A DNA stretch of 24,634 nucleotides from JBCCFW01 sp039029535 (GTDB taxonomy: Bacteria; Acidobacteriota; JBCCFW01). Both the position numbers and the translations under genes were made by a program. Positions 9,601-16,727 of the stretch are shown in pieces. A model generated the notes under the pieces. The model was given only the letters and a program-made list of their open reading frames with translations, did no database searches and had not been told where the DNA came from. How positions within the stretch are numbered: the first letter of the stretch is position 1; each line of letters begins with the position of its first letter. The DNA lies in NCBI GenBank assembly GCA_039029535.1, contig JBCCFW010000107.1, positions 1-24,634 of the forward strand. Reading direction: 5' to 3'.

Positions 9601-10022
9601 CCGGAGAGGTGTGGCATCGACGGGCCGCGACGTTCGAGCAGGAGGGGCGAGTCGAGGAGGCCCTCGTCGACTACGACCGGGCGTTGCTCTTCCATCGGGA
9701 GGTCGGCAACCGTCTCGCGGAGGGGGTCGTGCTGGTCCACGTCGGTGACCTGTCGGGACGCTTGGACCGTCTCGACGACGCCTTCGAGGCGTTCGCGGCG
9801 GGTGAGGAGATCCTCCGCGAGCTCGACAACCGGGCGCAGCTCGGCGTGCTCCTCGCCGCTCGTGGGCGTCATCTCGCCTTCGGCGGCCGGCCCGAACAAG
9901 CACGGGAGCACCTCCGGGAGGCCGAGGCCATCGAGGACGTCCTGCAGGGCGGACCGAGCAGCGAGCTGGGAGGTTTCCTCCGGAGGTTGCGCGAGGCGCT
10001 CGAGCCGGAGCCGCCCGCGTGA
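6663..10022 (+). CDS. Ser/Thr protein kinase fused to NB-ARC-like STAND ATPase and TPR repeats (paralogue 1)
   Basis: 1119 aa from GTG 6663, preceded by GGAG. The frame is open to 6456, but the earlier ATG (6552) overlaps the start codon of the divergent hydrolase gene and adds a non-conserved leader. Kinase, about 35-284: glycine loop GRGGMG, VALK Lys67, HRDLKPAN with Asp160, DFG Asp178, GTPGYMSPEQ activation/APE region. The C-lobe after this is short. ATPase, about 310-650: Walker A GPGGVGKTR (334-342), Walker B LVILDNFEQV (405-414), sensor FLVTSR, GLPLAIELA (495-503), as in AfsR/NB-ARC regulators. TPRs run from about 700 to 1110. No DNA-binding or effector domain is seen, so output is presumably by phosphorylation, gated by ATP and TPR ligand binding. 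It lies 35 bp upstream of its paralogue. Confidence 0.9.
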   Translation: MPHPDKPTDGSEAPTQVGARSGSGPASPLEPGHRLGRYLVEDEVGRGGMGVVWRAVDERLGRRVALKTMGDRLATQTGGLPRFEREARLLAGLNHSNIATVHDLVLRAGSPVLVMELLEGENLASRLSKGRLGLQETLRVGVQVAAALEAAHGQGIVHRDLKPANIQLLPSGVVKVVDFGLALAWADDAPPPERIEGTPGYMSPEQARGEAVDFRSDLFSLGLVLHDCLLGHLVEVGEGAYPSVHWPLEDATPQSVRDLVEACLSGRPDQRPADASTVHAVLLSELAGEQSVPSVVHRRSFVPHERDVFVGRELELRDLASSFDEGARLLTLLGPGGVGKTRLAIRHAHDVREGLVGGAWFCDLSEARDLEGITRAVAAALDLRLGSGDGCDQLGHALARRGPCLVILDNFEQVSAQAEDTLGRWLDRASEARFLVTSRVLLGVTGERIVPVEPLPIAEGGVELFVSRAAAMRPGFALTDENRDDVATIVELLDGLPLAIELAAARTRVLGPRQVAERLKSRLSFLSGQSGARAQQATLRDAFDWSWDLLRPWERAALAQCSVFEGRFPLTAAEEVVDLTAWTEAPAVLDVVQSLVDQSLLRSWSSEAFEAAPQFGWLVSLREHAMEKLSDPSSMDDGVGGPSAREAALLRHGRHHAGLGDERLLESLEHEASLARRRELVSRLDDLVIACRRALKRGDADTAVATHAAASLAFRMVGSVEAALRLGERVVALPGLAGAGRGRTLELLAIALNLNGKALDARPLLAESLDLARDLGDRRAESRRLRHLGHAEQLVGRPVEARAFFEEAIAVARAEDEDLLEAAALERLGSLDMNQGFGDRARRSLEAALVIARRRGERRFEASVLTNLAGVTGYEDRVLARELYLEALRILDEEDDRLRHVAVLGNLAGMAAADGRPEEAEDFLKRGLDLARDCGMRRFEGKLLLAASGQALVQARFDEARECLSEALAIAGEVGDRMLTGEVWHRRAATFEQEGRVEEALVDYDRALLFHREVGNRLAEGVVLVHVGDLSGRLDRLDDAFEAFAAGEEILRELDNRAQLGVLLAARGRHLAFGGRPEQAREHLREAEAIEDVLQGGPSSELGGFLRRLREALEPEPPA

Positions 10023-10045
10023 ACGCGTGCCCGACGAAAGACGCG

Positions 10046-10051
10046 TAGAAT
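10046..10051 (+). promoter_or_regulatory. Candidate -10 element (TAGAAT), possibly giving a leaderless kinase mRNA
   Basis: TAGAAT ends 6 bp before the ATG at 10058, so a transcript starting at the usual distance would begin at or next to the start codon. There is no well-spaced Shine-Dalgarno. The site lies in the 35-bp gap between the two kinase genes and would let the second be expressed independently. No clear -35 is seen. Confidence 0.4.
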
Positions 10052-10057
10052 CAGGAA

Positions 10058-13000
10058 ATGCGCGACACGCGGCCACCGAAGGGGGGCGAGGAGCGGGAGA
10101 CCGGCTCGGCCGGCCCCGGTCTCGACTCCGCCCCCGCGAGTGGCGGCGCTCGAGTCGGCGGCTTGCTCGAGGCCGTCGTCGGTGATCGGCTCGGTCCGTA
10201 CCTGCTCGAGGCGCCCCTCGGGCAGGGAGGCATGGGTGTCGTCTGGCGAGGTCGAGACGATCGCCTCGATCGACCGGTGGCTCTCAAGACGGTCGACGCC
10301 GCCCTGTCCTCCGAGCCCGAGGTCCTCGACGACTTCGTTCGGGAGGCGCGGCTGCTCGCCCGTCTTCAGCATCCTCACGTCGCCACCGTCTACGACCTGC
10401 CGCGCGTGCATGGGCAGCCCGTCCTCGTCATGGAGCTCCTCGACGGCGAGGACCTCTCCACGCGGCTGAGCAGGGGACCACTCGATCTCGAAGCCACGCT
10501 TCGGCTGGGCGTCCAGGTCGCGTCGGCGCTGTCGGCAGCCCACGCTCATGGCATCGTCCACCGCGACCTCAAGCCCGCCAACGTGCGGATGCTGTCGAAC
10601 GGTGAGGTCAAGGTGCTCGACTTCGGTCTCGCCCGTCAGGTGAGGGCCGAGGTCGCCGAGGTCGAGACGGAGACCTTCGTCGTCGGCACGCCCGGTTACA
10701 TGAGCCCCGAGCAGGTGCGAGGCGAGTCTCTCGATGAGCGTTGCGATCTCTTCTGCCTGGGGGTCGTTCTCCTCGAGTGCCTCACCGGCCGACCCGCCTT
10801 CCCGGGTCACGGCGTGTCCGAGAAGATGATCGGCGTCCTCCAGCTCGCTCCAGACGATCGGCAGCTCCCGACCGATCTCCCGGAAGGCATCCGCACCTGG
10901 CTCGGTCGCTGCCTGGAGAAGGACCGTGAGCTGCGCGTCGGCTCGGCGCAGGCGCTGCGCGAGGCGCTCGAGAACGAGCTGCAGGCGCTCCTCGGCGGCA
11001 CCGTCACCGAGGAGACGACGGCGCACCGGTGCTCGCTGCCCATCGAGCCGGACGAACTCGTCGGCCGCCGGGACGAGCTGGACGAGCTCGCGCGACGCCA
11101 GGACCACGACGTGCGTCTCACCACCATCCTGGGACCGGGCGGGGTGGGCAAGACCCGCCTGGCCCTGCACCATGCGTGGCGCGTGCACGAGCGCTTCCCG
11201 GGTGGCGCCTGGTTCTGCGATCTCTCGGAGACCCGCAGTCACGACGACGTCGTCCAGACGGTGGCCACCACGCTCGACGTGGCGCTCGGTAGCGGTGATC
11301 CTGTCGAACAGCTCGGACGGGTCCTCGCCGAGCGGGGACGCTGCCTGCTCGTGCTGGACAACTTCGAGCAGGTCGCCGAGCACGCCGACGGGATCCTGGG
11401 ACGCTGGCTGGCGCGGCTCGGCGAAGCGCGCTTCCTCGTGACAAGCCGTCAACGTCTTCGGCTTCCGACCGAAGACGCCCTGCTCCTGGAGCCCCTCCCC
11501 GTCGAGGGTGACGGTGTCGAGCTCTTCACCCTGCGGGCGCGAGCCCACGGCTGCGAGACGACTGAGGCCAACCGGGCGGACGTCGAGGCCATCGTCACGG
11601 CGCTCGAGGGGCTTCCGCTGGCGATCGAGCTGGCCGCCGCCCGCACGCGCGTGCTCACCCCCGGACAGCTCCGCGAGCGGCTCGCCGACCGCTTCCGGCT
11701 CCTCGTCGGACCGCCGGGACGCAACGCCCGCCAGGCGACGCTCGTCGCGACCATCGACTGGTCCTGGGAGCTGCTCGCGCCCTGGGAGAAGGTGGCACTC
11801 GCGCAGGTCTCCGTCTTCGCCGGGAGCTTCACGCTGGCCGACGCCGAGGCCGTGCTCGACCTCTCGGTCTTCCCCGACGCTCCCTGGCCCCTGGACGTCG
11901 TGGAGATCCTGGTCGACAAGTGCCTCCTCCGTGGCCGCGTCCCGCCCGCACCGAGCCCACGGCATGCGGTCGATGCGACCTACTTCTCGCTGTCGGAGAG
12001 CGTCCACGAGTACGCGGCCGGCAAGCTCGCTGACGGGAACGCTCTGGTCGAAGGAGCTGCCGGTGGCGCCGCGGTGCGTGCCACCGAGGAGCGTCACGGC
12101 CGACACTTCGCGCGGCTCGGCACGCCCGAGGCTCGCGACGAGCTCGACTCTCCGGTCGGGCTCGTGCGCCTCGGCGAGCGCCGGCTCGCTCGCACCGACT
12201 TGCTCACCGCGTGTGAGCGGGCGGTGCAGAGGGAGGACGGGGACGTCGCGGTCTCCTGCCTGGACGGTGCCCGGCCCGTGGTCGAAGGAAGGGGACCCCT
12301 GACCGCCTTGGTCGAGCTGAGTCGGAGAGTGCTTTCGATCGACGGGCTGTCGCCCGAGCGACGAGGGCGAGCGCAGGCCCTGCTCGGCGTCACGCTCGAC
12401 GCCGTCGGTCAGGGCGAGAAGGCCCACGAGCAGCTCGCGGGCGCCGAAGCGATCGCTCGAGAGATCGGGGACCGGTCGCTGCTCGCCGACACGCTCACGC
12501 GTCGCGCCGGCATGCTCGGTCGTGCCGGCCGTCACGTCGAGGCGGGGGAGCGGTACGACGCCTTGCTTCCCTTGGCCGAGGAGCTGGGCAACCGGCGGCT
12601 CGAGGCGGTCGTCGCCGCGGGTCAGGCCCACGCTCGCTTCGAACAGGGCCGACACGACGAGGGGCTCGAGCGCTACGAGCAGGCCCTGCGTCTCGCCCTC
12701 GAGACGGGTCACCGTCGGCTCGAGGCGAGCATCCGCAATGGCATGGCGCGGATTCTCTGGCGACGCGCGCGCTTCGACGAAGCCACCGAGCATCACGAGA
12801 CGAGCCTCCGGCTCTATCGTGACCTGAACCTCCGTCGGGCCGAGGCAGTGCTGCTGATCAACCAAGCGTCCCGTGATCTCGAGCAAGGACGTCCGGACGC
12901 GAGTCGGCGCCATCTCGAACGAGCCCGACAGCTCGCCCAGGAGGTCGGTGACGACCGGGTGGAGGGCGTCGCGCGCTCCAACTTGGCGCACGTGCATGGT

Positions 13001-13510
13001 GAGGCCGGTGACTGGGAGCTCTCCCTCGTCGAGCACGAGGCGGTCCGGCGTCTCCATCACTCGATGGGCAACCGCGGCTCGGAGGCGGTGACCCTGGGGC
13101 ACCTGGCCCGGGCCTGTCGTGAGCTGGGTCGTCACGAGGAGGCGTTCGAGCATGGGCGTGAGGCGGTCGCGCTCCATCGTGAGACCGGGAGTCGTCTGGA
13201 CGAGGGCCTGGTTCTCGGTGAGCTCGGAGCCGCCAGCTCGGTGCTCGAACGATGGATCGAGGCCGACGTGGCCTTCAGCCGGGGGGAGACGCTGCTGCGC
13301 GAGGTCGGTGATCCCGTCGTGCTCGCCCAGTTCCTCTGCAAGCGTGGCGTGCACGCCGTGCGCGTCGACGACGATGCCCTCGCCACCGAGCTCCTCCTCG
13401 AGGCCGAGGCCCTGGCCGAGCAGGCGGGCATCGGAAGCGGCTCGCCGCTCACTCGCTTGCTCGGAGAGCTCCGCGACGCCTTGGCGGGACGGATCGAAGA
13501 CCTCGGCTGA
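10058..13510 (+). CDS. Ser/Thr protein kinase fused to NB-ARC-like STAND ATPase and TPR repeats (paralogue 2)
   Basis: 1150 aa with the same architecture as the preceding gene. Kinase, about 45-310: GQGGMG loop, VALK Lys77, HRDLKPAN with Asp170, DFG Asp188, GTPGYMSPEQVRGE, and a fuller C-lobe than paralogue 1. ATPase, about 330-680: Walker A GPGGVGKTR (359-367), Walker B LLVLDNFEQV (430-439), sensor FLVTSR, GLPLAIELAAARTRVL (518-533). TPR-like helical repeats with an RR-x-EA/GR-x-x-EA rhythm run from about 750 to 1120. The ATPase core is near-superimposable on paralogue 1 (GGAWFCDLSE, LGSGD, DNFEQV, LGRWL, EARFLVTSR), while N-terminal tails and TPRs have diverged, as expected for tandem duplication. 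The N-terminal 40 residues are low-complexity. No transmembrane segment is visible, so it should be cytosolic. It ends 10 bp from the convergent NACHT gene. Confidence 0.93.
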   Translation: MRDTRPPKGGEERETGSAGPGLDSAPASGGARVGGLLEAVVGDRLGPYLLEAPLGQGGMGVVWRGRDDRLDRPVALKTVDAALSSEPEVLDDFVREARLLARLQHPHVATVYDLPRVHGQPVLVMELLDGEDLSTRLSRGPLDLEATLRLGVQVASALSAAHAHGIVHRDLKPANVRMLSNGEVKVLDFGLARQVRAEVAEVETETFVVGTPGYMSPEQVRGESLDERCDLFCLGVVLLECLTGRPAFPGHGVSEKMIGVLQLAPDDRQLPTDLPEGIRTWLGRCLEKDRELRVGSAQALREALENELQALLGGTVTEETTAHRCSLPIEPDELVGRRDELDELARRQDHDVRLTTILGPGGVGKTRLALHHAWRVHERFPGGAWFCDLSETRSHDDVVQTVATTLDVALGSGDPVEQLGRVLAERGRCLLVLDNFEQVAEHADGILGRWLARLGEARFLVTSRQRLRLPTEDALLLEPLPVEGDGVELFTLRARAHGCETTEANRADVEAIVTALEGLPLAIELAAARTRVLTPGQLRERLADRFRLLVGPPGRNARQATLVATIDWSWELLAPWEKVALAQVSVFAGSFTLADAEAVLDLSVFPDAPWPLDVVEILVDKCLLRGRVPPAPSPRHAVDATYFSLSESVHEYAAGKLADGNALVEGAAGGAAVRATEERHGRHFARLGTPEARDELDSPVGLVRLGERRLARTDLLTACERAVQREDGDVAVSCLDGARPVVEGRGPLTALVELSRRVLSIDGLSPERRGRAQALLGVTLDAVGQGEKAHEQLAGAEAIAREIGDRSLLADTLTRRAGMLGRAGRHVEAGERYDALLPLAEELGNRRLEAVVAAGQAHARFEQGRHDEGLERYEQALRLALETGHRRLEASIRNGMARILWRRARFDEATEHHETSLRLYRDLNLRRAEAVLLINQASRDLEQGRPDASRRHLERARQLAQEVGDDRVEGVARSNLAHVHGEAGDWELSLVEHEAVRRLHHSMGNRGSEAVTLGHLARACRELGRHEEAFEHGREAVALHRETGSRLDEGLVLGELGAASSVLERWIEADVAFSRGETLLREVGDPVVLAQFLCKRGVHAVRVDDDALATELLLEAEALAEQAGIGSGSPLTRLLGELRDALAGRIEDLG

Positions 13511-13520
13511 GGTTCCTGCT

Positions 13521-16500
13521 TCAGTCGTCCTCGGCCAGACGCAGGCCGGCAGTCGCGCCAGCGTGAAGGCCCTCGACGCGCACGGGGCCGTCGTCAGTAG
13601 GGGAGGAACCCCAGGTCGTCAGGAGGGTGAGGGGCTCGGCCTCGGTGAGCTGACGTCCAGTCATCGGTCGTCCTTGCTCGGAACCCCAGCTCGTCGTGGT
13701 CCAGACCCGAACGTTGCCGACGAGGTCCATGACACCGTCAGTGGTGTCGGAGTCGGGGAACAGGCCCACGGGGACACGACCGGCCAGACGCGTGGAGCGA
13801 ACGTTGCCGAGCGCTTGCTCAGGACGAGGCGACCGGGCGGGCGGACGGAGATGGGTCGCCCAGAGCTCGGCCTCGGTGGGCAGGCGGAAGCGACGTCCGG
13901 TCTGCACGCTCAGCCAGTGAGCATAGGCCCGCGCCTCCTGGAAGCTCACGGAGGAGATCGGCTCGGTGAGCTCACTCGTCGTGCCGTTGGGCTCGGGACG
14001 GCGCGGGCGATCGGGATGGCGTGCGAGCAGCTCGTGCTGCAAGTCGTCGTCGGGCGACCGCCTCTGGACGACCTGCTCGAGGAGCCCGGGGTCGAGCACT
14101 CCCGCCCGCAAGGTCTCCTCGAAGCTCGCCGGGTCCTCTCGGTAGCGACGGTGAAGCTCGAGCAGCTCCTGACGCCGTGCGGCTCCGGTGCCGACGCCGG
14201 CTTGCCACCGACGGGCCTCGTCACCCGGCCAGAAGAGAGGGTCCTCGTGACCACCGGCGATGATGAAGTCGTTCCACTCGTCCACGGTGACCGGGAGCGT
14301 CGCCAACCGGAAGCTCTCGACGACCACGCGTTCGAGCTCGTCGGCCCGCCCCTCCGTCTCGCCCAGGAGGATCTCGCTCGTGGGGATCGTCGCCAGGGGA
14401 GGGAGGCGGTAATCGCCGTGCGGTCCGTGCTGCTCGGACAGGCGAGGATCGCCGAGACGACCGAGGGCCCGACCGATCTCGACGCGCTCGCGGAGGTCGG
14501 CGTCGAGGTCGCGAGTCCGATCGACCAGGAGCTCGGCGATGGCGAGTCGGGTCTCGTCCTTCACGCGGTCGAGCCGACCGAGACGATCGGCGACGTCGGC
14601 GGCGAGATCGAGTCGGGCGTCGGCGAGCTCGCGGAGTCGCTGCTCGGGATCGCCGGCCATGACGGTCGCCATGACCGTGGCTTCCTCCCAGCCGGTGGTC
14701 GTCAGGGACGACAGGGCTTCGCCTTCGGGCGTCGCGGCGAGAGCCTCGGTGAGGGGTGGGGTGACCTCGTCGTGACGCCAAGCCCGCTCGACCAGCTCGA
14801 GCCGGGGCTGACGCACGAGCTCGCGGGCGACGAAGTAGTCCTGGAAGAGCGGGTGGACGAACGAGACCTCCCGCGCCTCGAGGTCCATGAGGAGCACGCC
14901 CATGGTGACCGCTCGGTCGAGCAACGACTCGGCCTCGGCACCACCGTCCGGGGCCAGCTCGGTCAACGCCCGCTCCAGCGGCAGCGACCAGCGGCGGGGT
15001 GACCCGTCGCCGCCGTGGAGGGTCCAGGCGAGACGCTCCAGCGCCGTCAGCAGCGAGGACGACGGGAGCTCCCAGGGGTTGGCCCAGCGGTCCAGGTTCA
15101 GTCGCAGCCGATCGTGTCGACCGATGCTCGGGCTGACGTTGGCGCTGAGGCCTTCCCGAAGTCGGTGACGCAGGAAGCTCGTGAGCAGGGCCTCCTGGCT
15201 GGCGGCCCGGGCGCCGTGGTCGGCTTCGCTGAGCAAGAGGTCGAGGAGAAGCGGATGCCTCAACAGCTCGGCCTGGGCGAGCCAGTCCGGGGAGAGGGTC
15301 GGGGGCAGCCGTTGCTCGACCACCTGACGCACGGCGGCGAGCTCGGGCGGACCGAGGTGGACGGTGAGGAAGTCGAGCTCGGCCGTGCGGAGGGGACGGT
15401 CCAGCTCGAGCTCCCGACAGCTCACGACGAGCCGGCAGCCGTCGCGAGACAGCGCGGCGAAGCTGCGAGCCCAGGCGTCGATGGAGCGATGACGCAGGGT
15501 CGGGTCGGCGGCGGGGATCTCGTTGAGACCGTCGGCGATGACGACGAGGCGGCCCGCGGCCTGGAGCTCGCTCAAGCTTGGCAAGTGAGGATGTTGCTGC
15601 TCCCAGCGACGCTCGACCGTCTCCCAGGGTGAGCCGGTCGCGTCGTCGGGTTGCCACTCGAGACCGAGCCGGAGCGCGAGCGGCACGCGGTGCACGCCGC
15701 TGGTCAGCGACTCTTCGAGGAGCAGGCGTTCGAGGTGGAGGAGCGCGGTGGTCTTGCCGCCTCCGGGAGCACCGAGCACCAGGAGGTGATCCCCGATGGC
15801 CTGCCAGGCCTCCTCGAGGCTCGACCAGGCGCGATCACTGCCGGCAGGGCCCTGCACTGGGAGCTCGAGGAAGGGCACGCGGAGCTGGGCCAGCTCGCGG
15901 GTCCGACGCGCCCAGCGCACGAGCAGGTATTCGAGCAGGCTCGATGGCGTCTCGCGAAGAGCGGTCTCCAGGGCCTCGGGTCCGGGAGAGGGGCCACCCT
16001 CGAGGAGATGCAGGTGGAGGGGGACCAGGGTCTCCGAGAGGGGCGGGGCCGACGTGGTCTCGGCAGCACCGGGAGCCAGCGCCGCACCGTCGTTCCGGCT
16101 CAGCAGCTCGGCCAGGGCCGCCAGCCCGGCGCTGAGACGCCGGTGGAAGGTGCGTCGCGAGACGGCGGCCGAGCCGATGAGCTGGTCGATGCCGGGGCGG
16201 TGCGGGCAGAAGTGCCGGAAGTAGAGGGCGCTCCAGGCCTCGCGGCGGGCGCTGCCTTGAGCGAAGTCCGAGCGGAGCGCGTCGAGCTCGTCGACCAGCT
16301 CGTTCGAGAACTCCTCGCCCCCCCGGAGCTCGGTCAGCTCACGACGCACCAGGCCGAGGAGGTGGCTGCGCAGCTCCGTCTTGCGGGCGCCGGGATCGCC
16401 GTCTCCGTCGGGCACGGGCAGGAGACGGGAGAGCGACGCAGGGATCGCATCTCCCGCGAGCTGCAGGACCGTGAGCGCTTCGCGCAGGCTCGAGACTTCG

Positions 16501-16694
16501 ATGGGGACTTCCGTGGGGGCAGGCGTGGCGAAACGGGAGCTTGAGCCACTGGCATCGTGCCATCCGGCTCGGCACCGTGCCAGAGGGCTGCCAAACCCCG
16601 CTGAGACCGTTGAACGCCGCCTTCTCCGGCCGGACTCTCGCTTCACTGACCACGACCGGCGCAGCCCGCCGACCGGTGGACGAGCGCCCTTCAT
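13521..16694 (-). CDS. NACHT STAND ATPase with N-terminal HTH-like region and C-terminal FGE-sulfatase-like domain
   Basis: 1057 aa if read from ATG 16694. That start lacks a ribosome site, and residues 1-60 are Arg/Ser/Gly-rich and look non-coding, so the real start is probably further in. Residues 100-200 are helical and end in an HTH-like AVSRRTFHRRLSAGLAAL (177-194). The NACHT module has Walker A GAPGGGKTT (308-316), Walker B VVIADGLNEIP (384-394, Asp388), SCREL sensor and the FVHPLFQDYFVARELV (612-627) winged-helix signature. After a helical stretch, residues 769-1055 match FGE-sulfatase/SUMF1: PVTVDEWNDF, VSFQEARAYAHWLSV, RFRLPTEAELW, GVMDLVGNVRVW, GLRL. This domain has no cysteine, so it cannot use the thiols of formylglycine-generating enzyme; a ligand-sensing C-type-lectin fold is more likely. 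Such fusions occur in conflict and signalling systems. Confidence 0.85.
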   Translation of the reverse strand: MKGARPPVGGLRRSWSVKRESGRRRRRSTVSAGFGSPLARCRAGWHDASGSSSRFATPAPTEVPIEVSSLREALTVLQLAGDAIPASLSRLLPVPDGDGDPGARKTELRSHLLGLVRRELTELRGGEEFSNELVDELDALRSDFAQGSARREAWSALYFRHFCPHRPGIDQLIGSAAVSRRTFHRRLSAGLAALAELLSRNDGAALAPGAAETTSAPPLSETLVPLHLHLLEGGPSPGPEALETALRETPSSLLEYLLVRWARRTRELAQLRVPFLELPVQGPAGSDRAWSSLEEAWQAIGDHLLVLGAPGGGKTTALLHLERLLLEESLTSGVHRVPLALRLGLEWQPDDATGSPWETVERRWEQQHPHLPSLSELQAAGRLVVIADGLNEIPAADPTLRHRSIDAWARSFAALSRDGCRLVVSCRELELDRPLRTAELDFLTVHLGPPELAAVRQVVEQRLPPTLSPDWLAQAELLRHPLLLDLLLSEADHGARAASQEALLTSFLRHRLREGLSANVSPSIGRHDRLRLNLDRWANPWELPSSSLLTALERLAWTLHGGDGSPRRWSLPLERALTELAPDGGAEAESLLDRAVTMGVLLMDLEAREVSFVHPLFQDYFVARELVRQPRLELVERAWRHDEVTPPLTEALAATPEGEALSSLTTTGWEEATVMATVMAGDPEQRLRELADARLDLAADVADRLGRLDRVKDETRLAIAELLVDRTRDLDADLRERVEIGRALGRLGDPRLSEQHGPHGDYRLPPLATIPTSEILLGETEGRADELERVVVESFRLATLPVTVDEWNDFIIAGGHEDPLFWPGDEARRWQAGVGTGAARRQELLELHRRYREDPASFEETLRAGVLDPGLLEQVVQRRSPDDDLQHELLARHPDRPRRPEPNGTTSELTEPISSVSFQEARAYAHWLSVQTGRRFRLPTEAELWATHLRPPARSPRPEQALGNVRSTRLAGRVPVGLFPDSDTTDGVMDLVGNVRVWTTTSWGSEQGRPMTGRQLTEAEPLTLLTTWGSSPTDDGPVRVEGLHAGATAGLRLAEDD
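16551..16582. repeat. Two 12-bp dyad repeats with 20-bp period, candidate operator
   Basis: GGCATCGTGCCA (16551-16562) and GGCACCGTGCCA (16571-16582) differ at one base. Each is an imperfect palindrome, and their starts are exactly 20 bp (about two helical turns) apart. They lie about 150 bp before the secreted-protein operon and within the doubtful 5' end of the NACHT gene. Tandem dyads on one DNA face are typical of cooperative repressor sites. The binding protein is unknown. Confidence 0.45.
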
Positions 16695-16727
16695 GCCGTC
16701 GAGAGCATCTCGCGGAGGACCCCTGCC

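Noticed and set aside
6627..10076. Open frame of over 1100 codons on the minus strand opposite kinase 1
   Set aside because: It is the antisense of a gene with intact kinase and ATPase motifs. It has no recognisable domain, and GC-rich codon bias keeps the frame open.
9869..13354. Open frame of over 1100 codons on the minus strand opposite kinase 2
   Set aside because: Same reason: antisense of a well-supported kinase-STAND gene, with composition typical of a shadow.
16610..16638. TTGAAC with 17-bp spacing to GACTCT as a promoter for the secreted operon
   Set aside because: The -35 is fair, but the -10 matches the consensus at only two positions, so it is too weak to list as a feature.
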